Source of the DNA: an uncultured Oscillospiraceae bacterium
GTDB taxonomy: Bacteria > Bacillota > Clostridia > Oscillospirales > Oscillospiraceae
DNA length: 17,679 nt
Reading direction: 5' to 3'
Assembly (NCBI GenBank): GCA_934668605.1
Contig: CAKUNY010000020.1
Location: 1 to 17,679 of the forward strand
The notes beneath the pieces are model-generated. The model was given only the letters and a program-made list of their open reading frames with translations, did no database searches and was not told the origin of the DNA. A program made the translations under genes and the position numbers. This document shows, in pieces, positions 7,544-14,482 of the stretch; the first letter of the stretch is position 1, and every line of letters starts with the position of its first letter.

Positions 7544-8617
7544 TCAGGGCAGCTTCGTTGTCTCGCGCAGAAGCTCGATGCTGGCGTTGGCGGCACGGAG
7601 CACTGCAAGCGCCTGCGAGGCGTTCTCGGACAAAATGAGAAGCTGCGCCGTATCCGACTGCTGCGCGGCATACTCGGCGGAGACGGGCTCCTGCGGGCGC
7701 GTGAGAATGGCAAAGTCCACAATGCCCTCCTGCTGCCAGGACGGAAGCAGCGCAAAGAGCGTTTTTACATTCAGCGCGCGGCAAAGTGCGTCATTGGCCT
7801 CGAGAAGAGACGAAGCGACGTTTTCGCAGTCGCTGGGCACCGTAACGCCCAGAACGTGCCCCGCGGCATAGAGCGCGCGCACAAGCGCCGGGCCGGCGTT
7901 TATCTCGGCGGCAGTCAGGAAAAATGTCCCGCGGAGGGAATACTCCTCCAGAAGCGCGGCGTTTTCCGCCATCGTTTCGGCGTTTGTAAACGCGAGATAC
8001 ACCGTCGCGGGCGGCTGCTCGGGCTCGGGCTCAGTCGGCTGCTCGGGATTTTTTGGCGTATCCGGCTGCGCGCCGGAGGGGCTGCGATCGGAGTCCGGTG
8101 TGTTCATCTGCTCGATGCGGTAGCGGATGAGACTCTCGGCCTTCTCGACAAACAAAGAATCGTCATACACCTCGCTGCCGGTCGTAAAACGCAGAATGGG
8201 GTAGCCGTTTTCGCTTTTTAAAAGCGCGACCTTGAGGCCGAAAAACGACGCGCAGTAGACAAGAGGCACGTACAGCATGCCGCCGCGGAACGTCGTCGAG
8301 ACGGTCTTGACGTTGCCGTCCTGATCGGTGACGGTTCCCTCGGCAAGATCGAAGACAAGCCTTCGCTGCCTCGTAAAAAGGACAAATGTCTGCGCCTGCG
8401 CGTTATACGCCGGAATGACCCCGCCGGGCGAGGCGTCAAACGCCGTATACGGCACGTAAATGCCGGAGGAGGACTCGTACGGAAGGGCAGAGAGCGTCAG
8501 CGGAATGGAGTCGTTCACGGCGACAAAGAGAATGTCCCCTTCCGCCAGAATCGGCGCGCAGAGCGAGACGCACAGCACCAGCGCCAGAAGCGCGCAGAAA
8601 ACCCGCCGCTTTTTCAC
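7544..8617 (-). CDS. Exported protein: copper-amine-oxidase-N-like domain plus an inactive polysaccharide deacetylase-like domain
   Basis: 357 aa from GTG at 8615-8617, preceded by GGGAGG at 8 nt; the frame remains open further upstream, but that extension would cross the promoter. A signal peptide (KKRR then a hydrophobic core to about residue 25) is followed by a beta-rich region (about 28-148) resembling the stalk/copper-amine-oxidase N-terminal domain, a Pro/Glu-rich linker (about 172-204), and a domain (about 205-350) with the outline of a polysaccharide deacetylase: VYLAFTNAE, LLEEYSLRGTFFLTA, LVRALYAAGHVLGVTV. The TFDDG and HxxxH metal motifs are replaced by AFTNA and TVPSD, so metal-dependent deacetylation is not expected. 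It may bind wall polysaccharide. The domain call rests on motif outline and is moderate; export is well supported. Confidence 0.8.
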   Translation of the reverse strand: MKKRRVFCALLALVLCVSLCAPILAEGDILFVAVNDSIPLTLSALPYESSSGIYVPYTAFDASPGGVIPAYNAQAQTFVLFTRQRRLVFDLAEGTVTDQDGNVKTVSTTFRGGMLYVPLVYCASFFGLKVALLKSENGYPILRFTTGSEVYDDSLFVEKAESLIRYRIEQMNTPDSDRSPSGAQPDTPKNPEQPTEPEPEQPPATVYLAFTNAETMAENAALLEEYSLRGTFFLTAAEINAGPALVRALYAAGHVLGVTVPSDCENVASSLLEANDALCRALNVKTLFALLPSWQQEGIVDFAILTRPQEPVSAEYAAQQSDTAQLLILSENASQALAVLRAANASIELLRETTKLP

Positions 8618-8645
8618 AATGACCACCTCCCGTAAATTCCAGACC

Positions 8646-8674
8646 AGTATAGCACAAAAATGTCGAAGCGGCAA
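8646..8674 (-). promoter_or_regulatory. Sigma-A promoter of the exported deacetylase-like gene
   Basis: On the minus strand TTGCCG (8669-8674), 17 nt, TATACT (8646-8651) preceded by TGC, an extended -10. The predicted start lies about 20 nt before the GTG codon. Confidence 0.75.
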
Positions 8675-8684
8675 GGAAATTCGG

Positions 8685-8714
8685 TTGCCATAGAGACGGC
8701 GCGTATGCTATACT
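8685..8714 (+). promoter_or_regulatory. Sigma-A promoter of the dCMP deaminase gene
   Basis: TTGCCA (8685-8690), an 18-nt spacer, TATACT (8709-8714) with an extended -10 TGC. It mirrors the divergent promoter: TGCTATACT occurs on both strands (8706-8714 and, reversed, 8646-8654), and the two -35 boxes are only 10 bp apart. Confidence 0.75.
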
Positions 8715-8744
8715 ACATAAAAATGTGACAGGAGGCGGGCTCAA

Positions 8745-9221
8745 GTGCAGAGGATTGAAAAGGAAAACTACTATCTGGACATTGCCGAGACGGTTCTGGA
8801 GCGCTCGACATGTCTCAGGCGGCAGTATGGCGCGATCATTGTCCGCAACGACGAGATCGTCGCCACGGGCTACAACGGTGCGCCCAGAGGCCGGAAAAAC
8901 TGTTCCGATCTTGGCAAGTGCGTGCGCGAGCAGATGCAGGTGCCGCGCGGGGAGCGGTATGAGCTCTGCCGGAGCGTCCATGCTGAGGCCAACGCGATCA
9001 TCTCCGCGTCCCGGAACGAGTGCATCGGGGCGGATCTGTACCTGGTGGGACACGACGCGCTGTCGGGAGACATTTTATCCGACGCGACCTCGTGCTCGAT
9101 GTGCAGGCGGATGATCATCAACGCGGGAATCAAGTGCGTGGTCGTGCGAAACAGCAAGCGGGAGTTCACCGTTGTTCCCGTGCAGGACTGGATCGAGCAG
9201 GACGATACGCTGGAGCTCTGA
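8745..9221 (+). CDS. Deoxycytidylate (dCMP) deaminase family protein
   Basis: 158 aa. Zinc-dependent deaminase that, by family, converts dCMP to dUMP for thymidylate synthesis; B. subtilis ComEB is a relative. The motifs are visible: HAEANAI with zinc-ligand His79 and catalytic Glu81, and SCSMC with Cys117 and Cys120 completing the zinc site (the usual PCxxC has Ser for Pro). GYNGAPRGRKNC, typical of the dCMP deaminase branch, is also present. The start is GTG, preceded by GGAGG (8731-8735) at 9 nt; no better ATG lies nearby. The small membrane protein gene follows after 67 nt without an obvious promoter and could be co-transcribed. Confidence 0.92.
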   Translation: MQRIEKENYYLDIAETVLERSTCLRRQYGAIIVRNDEIVATGYNGAPRGRKNCSDLGKCVREQMQVPRGERYELCRSVHAEANAIISASRNECIGADLYLVGHDALSGDILSDATSCSMCRRMIINAGIKCVVVRNSKREFTVVPVQDWIEQDDTLEL

Positions 9222-9288
9222 GGAATAATTTCCCCCAAATCAGGAAAAGCTTTCTGTAACAGGTTGAACAAAGAAGGAGGTATTTTTC

Positions 9289-9564
9289 ATGGTTAAGGGG
9301 ATCAACCGGCAGGTGATCGTAGTGCGTCCGCCCGACCAGAAGCTCTTTGAGCAGGCAATTTTTCTGCTGCGGCCGGACGCGCAGGACAGCTGCAACGTGA
9401 CGCAGGACGAGCTCTTACGGCAGGCGCAGCAGGCGGCAAAGGGCTACAGCACGGCGCATCTTCCGGGCGGGCGGCTGCGCGAAACCATCGCGGGGAAGCT
9501 CGTCTGGAGCCTTGCCGGAGGCGGCCTTGTAGCGCTTGCGTGGGTGCTGAGCGCGCTCTTATAA
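9289..9564 (+). CDS. Small single-helix membrane protein, function unknown
   Basis: 91 aa. The start ATG follows a perfect AAGGAGG. The N-terminal 60 residues (MVKGINRQVIVVRPPDQKLF...) are soluble, and a hydrophobic segment (about 72-91) ends the protein, so it looks like a tail-anchored or C-terminally anchored membrane protein. I recall similar short proteins in related Clostridia but cannot name a family with a proven role. The strong ribosome binding site and coding-like composition argue that it is real. Confidence 0.75.
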   Translation: MVKGINRQVIVVRPPDQKLFEQAIFLLRPDAQDSCNVTQDELLRQAQQAAKGYSTAHLPGGRLRETIAGKLVWSLAGGGLVALAWVLSALL

Positions 9565-9565
9565 T
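9536..9565 (+). promoter_or_regulatory. Possible promoter overlapping the end of the small membrane protein gene
   Basis: TTGCGT (9536-9541), an 18-nt spacer, TATAAT (9560-9565). The predicted start near 9572 lies just ahead of the hairpin at 9579-9624 and upstream of the L,D-transpeptidase gene. The -35 is weak. Confidence 0.35.
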
Positions 9566-9578
9566 ACACAATACGGCC

Positions 9579-9624
9579 AGCGGCGCTTTGTCTGTTCGAT
9601 CTTTTGAGCAGATGAAGCGCCGCT
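9579..9624 (+). other. Long two-part hairpin upstream of the L,D-transpeptidase gene
   Basis: Outer arms AGCGGCGCTT (9579-9588) and AAGCGCCGCT (9615-9624) pair perfectly. After a 2x2 internal loop (TG/TG), TCTGTTC and GAGCAGA pair over 7 bp with one G-U pair, leaving an 8-nt loop. No T-run follows, so it is a poor intrinsic terminator. It could be a leader structure of the next gene, a 3'-end structure of the previous one, or a small RNA. Confidence 0.55.
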
Positions 9625-9710
9625 TTGTGTCGCCCCGTCACTTTTTTCTGGACTTTGGGCAGCTCCTGCGGTATCCTAATCGTCGGTATGAAAGACGGAG
9701 GACAGTACAT

Positions 9711-11066
9711 ATGAAAAAATGGCTGCGCGTCATGGCGGCGCTCTTGGTAATTGTGATATTGGGCGGAATGGTACCGGTGGGCGCGTCTGCCGCAGCTTCC
9801 CTTCCCTATGCCATTCAGGTGAACCGGAAAATGAACACCGTGACGGTGTATACGCAAGACGAGGCGGGAAACTATACGGTTCCCTACAAGGCGATGATCT
9901 GCTCGACGGGTCGTTCGGGGCACGCAACGCCGTTGGGAAGCTATAGCGTCACGAGCGTCAAAAAGGAATGGTGCCTGATGTTCGACGGCACGTACGGGCA
10001 GTATTCCACGCAGTTTTCCGGAAACTTTCTCTTCCACTCCATCTGCTACACCGCGCCCGACCCCTCGACGATGCTCGCGCAGGAATATAATCTGCTGGGA
10101 AACGTCGCTTCCCTCGGCTGCGTGCGGCTGCAAACGGCGGATGCAAAGTGGATCTATGACAATTGCGCGCCTGGAACGCGCGTAACGATCTATGACGCGG
10201 ACGATCCGGGGCCTCTCGGAAAGCCCGAACGCGCAATCGATACCGTGCCCGCCGACTGCGGCTGGGATCCGACCGACCCGCGGCCGGAAAACCCCTGGAC
10301 GCAGGTTCCGGTGGAGGAAATCGAGCTCTCGCAGGACGCTTTGCAGCTTCAAGCGGGCGACGCGGCGGAGCTCGAGGCGGTGTGCCTCCCCGAGGACGCG
10401 GGCGTCAAGAGCGTCTCATGGACGTCCAGCGCGCCGGAGGTAGCAAGCGTCTGTGCCGGGCGCGTCGTAGGGCTTCGCGCAGGGACAGCGGTAATTACGG
10501 CAAGGTGCGGCAAAGCGGATTCTTCGTGCGCCGTGACAGTTACAGGCACGCTCCTGCCCTTTTCCGATCTGGCGGCGGGCGCGTGGTATTATGACGACAT
10601 GCGCTTTGCTGCGGCGAAAGGAATTTTAAACGGCACGGGAGGCGGCAGGATGGAGCCAGGCGGCCTTGTTTCCTGGCCTGCCGCGCTTCAGATCGTCTAT
10701 AACTTAGCCGGCCGGCCGCAGGCGGAAAGCGAGATTCCCAACTGGTACGGCGCGGCGCTCGCGTGGGCGCAGGACAGCGGCCTTCTCAAAGACCTGGCGT
10801 TTGACGCGGACAAGGCGGTCGGCCGCGCGGAAATGGTGACGCTTCTGTACCGGCTCGCGCAGAAAAGCAGCCGAAGGCTGACGGCAAAGGCCAGCTTGGA
10901 TGCATTTACGGACGCGGATGCCGTGCCGGATCATGCGGCCGAGGCTGTCCGCTGGGCAGTGGGACGCAGCATTTTAAAGGGTGACGAGAGCCAGTGTCTT
11001 GCGCCCCTCGCGCCTCTTACCCGCGCGCAGATCGCCGCACTTCTTCGGCGGTACATCGAAAAATAA
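9711..11066 (+). CDS. Secreted L,D-transpeptidase (YkuD) with Ig-like (Big_2) and SLH domains
   Basis: 451 aa. It should form or edit 3-3 peptidoglycan cross-links, or attach proteins to peptidoglycan, outside the cell. Order: signal peptide (about 1-28, ending ASAAA), YkuD domain (about 31-162) with His109 and the catalytic motif NVASLGCVRL (Cys137, Arg139), a Big_2-type domain (about 200-278), then three SLH-like repeats (about 282-335, 340-385, 396-450) that would bind secondary wall polymers. ATG at 9711 follows GGAGG; the frame is open upstream, but the signal peptide fixes the start. There are about ten other cysteines, unusual for an exported Gram-positive protein. A terminator follows at 11086-11112, so it is probably monocistronic. 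Confidence 0.92.
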   Translation: MKKWLRVMAALLVIVILGGMVPVGASAAASLPYAIQVNRKMNTVTVYTQDEAGNYTVPYKAMICSTGRSGHATPLGSYSVTSVKKEWCLMFDGTYGQYSTQFSGNFLFHSICYTAPDPSTMLAQEYNLLGNVASLGCVRLQTADAKWIYDNCAPGTRVTIYDADDPGPLGKPERAIDTVPADCGWDPTDPRPENPWTQVPVEEIELSQDALQLQAGDAAELEAVCLPEDAGVKSVSWTSSAPEVASVCAGRVVGLRAGTAVITARCGKADSSCAVTVTGTLLPFSDLAAGAWYYDDMRFAAAKGILNGTGGGRMEPGGLVSWPAALQIVYNLAGRPQAESEIPNWYGAALAWAQDSGLLKDLAFDADKAVGRAEMVTLLYRLAQKSSRRLTAKASLDAFTDADAVPDHAAEAVRWAVGRSILKGDESQCLAPLAPLTRAQIAALLRRYIEK

Positions 11067-11085
11067 TTCGCACAGAATAACGAAC

Positions 11086-11112
11086 AGGGCGCGCCGCAGT
11101 GCGGCGCGCCCT
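11086..11112 (+). terminator. GC-rich hairpin terminator after the L,D-transpeptidase gene
   Basis: Arms AGGGCGCGCCG (11086-11096) and its complement (11102-11112) with a 5-nt loop, 19 nt after the stop codon. The following T-content is modest (TTCCAACATATTTT), so termination may be less sharp than at 7343-7375. Confidence 0.7.
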
Positions 11113-11146
11113 TCCAACATATTTTGACGAGTTCCCCAATCGGGTT

Positions 11147-11252
11147 CGTAGGAGGCGATGCCCACATCGCCCCAAGGGCAGTTTCGAATTCGCCGAAGAT
11201 TTCCGAAAAAACGGATTTTACCGCCGGGTCGATGTGGGCATCGACCCCTACG
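11147..11252. repeat. Copy 2 of the ~106-bp inverted-repeat element, opposite orientation
   Basis: The left end reads CGTAGGAGGCGATGCCCACA then TCGCCCC; the right end reads GGGTCGATGTGGGCATCGAC then CCCTACG. Reverse-complemented, it aligns with copy 1 over the whole length, at roughly 80% identity by eye, including the interior (CCGTTTTTT, GGCGAA, ACTGC). It lies between the L,D-transpeptidase terminator and the 3' end of the ABC exporter gene. The remaining DNA, 11253-11304, shows nothing I can name. Confidence 0.8.
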
Positions 11253-11304
11253 CATCACAGGGAAATTAGCAAAGTCCCGGAGGACTGCGGAAACAATCGA
11301 AAAA

Positions 11305-13053
11305 TCAAGCCAATAGATTTTGTGTTTTGCAGAGCTTTGCGTACACGCCGCCTCTGGCCATAAGCTCGGCGTGCGTGCCGGATTCGACGATATCGCCGTC
11401 GGAGACAACAAGAATGCGGCTGGCCGCGCGGATGGTAGAAAGGCGATGGGCAATGATGAGCGTCGTGCGGTCTTTGGCCAGCTCGTCGAACGCGTGCTGG
11501 ATTTTGGCCTCGGTCAGAGAATCGAGCGCGCTCGTCGCCTCGTCGAGAATGAGGATCGGCGGATTTTTGAGGAAAATGCGGGCAATGGAAATGCGCTGCT
11601 TCTGCCCGCCGGAAAGTAACGTCCCGCGCTCGCCGACGTAGGTGTCAAAGCCGTCGGGCATGGCCAGAATGTCGTCGTAGATTTCCGCGCGCTTCGCGGC
11701 CTCTACGATTTCATCCATCGTCGCGTCGGGCTTTCCGTAGCGGATGTTCTCCAGAATCGAGTCGGCAAACAGGAACACGTCCTGCTGCACAACGCCGATC
11801 TGCCGGCGCAGGCTCTTCTGCGTGAGGCTCCGCACGTCCATACCGTCAATCAGGAGCTTGCCGGAGGTCACGTCGTAAAAGCGCGGAATGAGCTGGCAGA
11901 GCGTCGACTTGCCGCCGCCCGATGGGCCGACGATCGCGATGGTCTGACCGGGGGCGACATGAAGCGTAATGTCGTGCAGCACGGCAAGATCTCCGTCATA
12001 CGAAAAGCCGACGTGGTCTAAATCGATTTTTCCCTCCACGTGCGTGAGCTCCAGCGCGCCGGGCGCGTCCTGCAGGGTCGGCTCCGTGCGCATGATCTGC
12101 GTGAAGCGCTCGAGTCCTGCCGTGCCGTTGGCGAAGAGCTCGGTGAAATTCGCGAGCTTTCGGATGGGGTTGACAAAGGTCGTGATATAGAGGCTGAACA
12201 TCAGAAGATCGGCATAGTTGAGCTTTTGCTGCATGATGAGATAGCCGCCCACCGCGACGACCGAGACGGAAAGAAGGCTCATGAACAGCTCCATCGTGCC
12301 CATGAAAATGCCCATCTCGCGGTGAAAGCTCTTCTTGGAAACTTTGAACGCTTCGTTGGAGCAGCGGAATTTTTGAAGCTCGAGATTTTCATTTGCGAAG
12401 GCCTTCGCCGTGCGCATGCCGGACAGGCTCGACTCAATGTCGGCGTTGATGTGCCCCACGCGCTGCTTGACCTTGCGCGAGGCCTTGCCCATCTGCTTGC
12501 GCCGCAGCAGAACGGTCACAAGGAAGACCGGCAGCAGCACGCAGACGACGAGCGCTAAGCGCCACTCGGTGCGGAACATGACGATGAGCGCGCCGGTGAT
12601 CGTGACAAACGAGATGAAGAGGTCTTCCGGGCCGTGGTGGGCAAGCTCGGTGATCTCAAAAAGGTCGCTCGTTAAGCGGCTCATAAGCTGGCCGGTGCGG
12701 TTTTTATCAAAGTAGTCGAAGCCGAGCGTCTGCATGTGGCAAAAGAGCGCTTCGCGGATGTCCGCCTCGACGCGGATGCCAAACGTGTGCCCCCAGTAGG
12801 TGATGATATAATACAAAAACGAGCGCACGACATAGGCCAGCACAACAATGCCCATCACAACAAAAAACGTCTGATACGCGTTTTGCGGCAAAAGCTCATA
12901 CATTGCCCAGCGCGAGATGAGCGGATAGGCAAGGTCGACCAGCGAAACGAAAAGTGCGCAGACCATATCTAAAATAAAAAGACCCATGTGGGGCTTAAAG
13001 AAGTGCAGAAAAATTTGCAGCATGCTCTTGTGCTGATACTCTCTTGGGCTCAT
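11305..13053 (-). CDS. MsbA-like ABC exporter (fused permease and ATPase)
   Basis: 582 aa, the standard length for a half-size type IV ABC exporter that works as a dimer. The membrane domain (about 12-310) has the expected hydrophobic helices, and the ATPase domain (about 340-582) is complete: Walker A GPSGGGKST (376-384), Q-loop around VVQQD (421-425), signature LSGGQ (480-484), Walker B ILILDE (500-505), H-loop His536. It should export a lipid, drug or peptide; nothing here identifies the substrate, and no partner half-transporter is in the window. ATG at 13051-13053 has GAGGAAG upstream; the second Met (residue 11) is possible but has no better site. It is divergent from the pseudouridine synthase gene. 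Confidence 0.93.
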   Translation of the reverse strand: MSPREYQHKSMLQIFLHFFKPHMGLFILDMVCALFVSLVDLAYPLISRWAMYELLPQNAYQTFFVVMGIVVLAYVVRSFLYYIITYWGHTFGIRVEADIREALFCHMQTLGFDYFDKNRTGQLMSRLTSDLFEITELAHHGPEDLFISFVTITGALIVMFRTEWRLALVVCVLLPVFLVTVLLRRKQMGKASRKVKQRVGHINADIESSLSGMRTAKAFANENLELQKFRCSNEAFKVSKKSFHREMGIFMGTMELFMSLLSVSVVAVGGYLIMQQKLNYADLLMFSLYITTFVNPIRKLANFTELFANGTAGLERFTQIMRTEPTLQDAPGALELTHVEGKIDLDHVGFSYDGDLAVLHDITLHVAPGQTIAIVGPSGGGKSTLCQLIPRFYDVTSGKLLIDGMDVRSLTQKSLRRQIGVVQQDVFLFADSILENIRYGKPDATMDEIVEAAKRAEIYDDILAMPDGFDTYVGERGTLLSGGQKQRISIARIFLKNPPILILDEATSALDSLTEAKIQHAFDELAKDRTTLIIAHRLSTIRAASRILVVSDGDIVESGTHAELMARGGVYAKLCKTQNLLA

Positions 13054-13087
13054 AGCGTGGCTTCCTCGTCTTTCTCTCCGGGCGCGG

Positions 13088-13117
13088 TTGCGCTTACCGC
13101 GGAGGATATGATAGAAT
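13088..13117 (+). promoter_or_regulatory. Candidate promoter of the pseudouridine synthase gene
   Basis: TTGCGC (13088-13093), an 18-nt spacer and TAGAAT (13112-13117) with an extended -10 TGA. The start would be near 13124, which supports translation from the ATG at 13141 rather than the upstream ATG at 13108. Confidence 0.5.
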
Positions 13118-13140
13118 ACAGCCGGAAAGGCGGCGGTTGG

Positions 13141-13803
13141 ATGATTGAACGATTACACGAAACACCGGAGCTTGTGCTTTGCGTCAAGCCCATCGGCATG
13201 CGCGCGCAGGGAGACGGCGAAACCGATCTTCCGGCGCAGCTCTCGCGGCAGCTGAATTGCAGGATTTTCCCCGTGCACCGGCTCGATCAGGCGGTGGGCG
13301 GCGTGATGGTCTTTGCGAAAACGGAAAAAATGGCGGCTAAGCTCTCCAGCCATATTCAGGCCGGACAGCTTCAAAAGGAATATCTGGCCGTGCTCACAAA
13401 GCGGCCGGAGGAGGACGCGGCAGAGCTTCACGATCTGCTGTTCCACGACCGGTTCAAAAATAAAACCTTTGTCGTGTCAAAAGAACGAAAGGGCGTCAAA
13501 AAAGCGTCGCTGTCTTACCGCGTGCTGGAAGAATCAAATGGGCGCTGCCTTGTGCATGTGCGGCTCTACACCGGCCGGACGCACCAGATCCGCGTCCAGT
13601 TTGCCTCGCGCGGCTGCCCGCTGGTGGGAGACGGAAAGTATGGCAGCCGGGTGAACGCCGCATCCCCCGCGCTCTGGTCTTACGCGCTGACGATTCCTGC
13701 GTCAAAGGACGAAGAGGCGCGCTTCTGCGCGCTGCCCGAAATACAGGGCGCATGGGAGCCGTTTTCCGATACGCTGTCCCGGTTGGAGGGGCTACTTAAA
13801 TAG
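13141..13803 (+). CDS. RluA-family pseudouridine synthase without an S4 domain
   Basis: 220 aa. It should isomerise specific uridines in rRNA or tRNA to pseudouridine. The catalytic motif HRLDQAVGGVMVFAK is present with Asp49, and LYTGRTHQIRVQF (142-154) and GDGKYG are the other family signatures. No N-terminal S4 domain is present, as in the short RluA/TruC-like members. ATG at 13141 is preferred: AAAGG lies 10 nt upstream and a promoter candidate sits between it and the earlier in-frame ATG at 13108, whose GGAGG is only 2 nt away. Its last 12 bp overlap the 3' end of the converging DUF2284 gene. Confidence 0.9.
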   Translation: MIERLHETPELVLCVKPIGMRAQGDGETDLPAQLSRQLNCRIFPVHRLDQAVGGVMVFAKTEKMAAKLSSHIQAGQLQKEYLAVLTKRPEEDAAELHDLLFHDRFKNKTFVVSKERKGVKKASLSYRVLEESNGRCLVHVRLYTGRTHQIRVQFASRGCPLVGDGKYGSRVNAASPALWSYALTIPASKDEEARFCALPEIQGAWEPFSDTLSRLEGLLK

Positions 13804-14325
13804 AATCAGCGAGAACCAGACGACGATGTTGCCGTTCATGAAGTCCAGGCCGTGCTTTTCGGCAAGGTCGGTGACCAGAATGCCCTGGCTCTCAACGCAG
13901 GGGAACATTTTATCCGGGTGGCGGCACGGCGCATCCGGATAGGCGCAGTGCTCGCAGATGGCGCAGGCCTCAGTGGAGAGCGCATAAGTTTTTACGCCCT
14001 GTGCGGCGATCATGTCCCGCACCTGCCGGGTGAGCTCTTCGTGCGGCGCGCGCGTGGCGAGCGTTTCCTCTAAATTTGCGATGTCGGATACCTCGGTGAT
14101 CGAGGTCATCATCAGCGCCTCCGGGTAAGAAAGGCAGCGTGCCTTGCATTCTTCGACGGTGCCCACCGCCGGGGGACAGGCCCACGTCGTATTGTACATT
14201 GGGCACTGCGTCTGGCAGATCCAGCGCACCCGCTCGGAGAAAACGAGTTCGGACGTTTTGATCCAGTCGTATTGAAAAAGCGGAAGCTCCGCAAGCTGCT
14301 GCTCAATGGCGGCCTTGTCGATCAT
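13792..14325 (-). CDS. DUF2284 cysteine-rich predicted metal-binding protein
   Basis: 177 aa with ten cysteines, arranged as CQTQC...ACPP (37-51), C60/C64, and the dense C-terminal cluster CAICEHCAYPDAPCRHPDKM (121-140) with Cys143. This pattern is the DUF2284 signature; family proteins are expected to bind metal or an Fe-S cluster, but I know of no proven reaction. No signal peptide is present; a short hydrophobic C-terminus (IVVWFSLILF) is not convincing as a membrane anchor. ATG at 14323-14325 follows a perfect AAAAGGAGG. A good promoter lies just upstream. The gene overlaps the converging pseudouridine synthase gene by 12 bp. Confidence 0.9.
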   Translation of the reverse strand: MIDKAAIEQQLAELPLFQYDWIKTSELVFSERVRWICQTQCPMYNTTWACPPAVGTVEECKARCLSYPEALMMTSITEVSDIANLEETLATRAPHEELTRQVRDMIAAQGVKTYALSTEACAICEHCAYPDAPCRHPDKMFPCVESQGILVTDLAEKHGLDFMNGNIVVWFSLILFK

Positions 14326-14350
14326 AGCGCGCCTCCTTTTTGCTTTCTCT

Positions 14351-14380
14351 ATTCTACACAATTTCCCCTCAGAACGTCAA
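14351..14380 (-). promoter_or_regulatory. Sigma-A promoter of the DUF2284 gene
   Basis: On the minus strand TTGACG (14375-14380), an 18-nt spacer and TAGAAT (14351-14356). Predicted start is about 20 nt before the ATG, just upstream of the AAAAGGAGG site. Confidence 0.7.
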
Positions 14381-14395
14381 GCGCCAAGAGCGCGC

Positions 14396-14435
14396 AAAAA
14401 ATGCGCCCGGCACGGTGTGTGGATGCCGGACGCAT
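14396..14435 (-). terminator. Intrinsic terminator facing the minus strand
   Basis: Arms 14424-14435 and 14401-14412 form a 12-bp stem with one mismatch and an 11-nt loop; on the minus strand the stem is followed by six T. The nearest minus-strand gene upstream of it is the S66 carboxypeptidase, ending at 15285, so this may end a transcript running antisense through the XRE gene. Confidence 0.65.
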
Positions 14436-14447
14436 GCTTGCGTGCTC

Positions 14448-14476
14448 TTGCAGAGCAACGAAAAATATGGTATACT
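14448..14476 (+). promoter_or_regulatory. Sigma-A promoter of the XRE regulator gene
   Basis: TTGCAG (14448-14453), a 17-nt spacer, TATACT (14471-14476) with an extended -10 TGG. Predicted start is near 14483, so the transcript begins with a leader of about 185 nt before the TTG start codon. Confidence 0.75.
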
Positions 14477-14482
14477 AGAAAA

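Noticed and set aside
7407..11252. CRISPR array from the repeated palindromic units
   Set aside because: Only two copies almost 4 kb apart, each a whole element with inverted termini, not short repeats with regular spacers.
13108..13140. Upstream ATG start for the pseudouridine synthase
   Set aside because: Its GGAGG is only 2 nt away and the codon overlaps a probable -10 element; the ATG at 13141 fits better.
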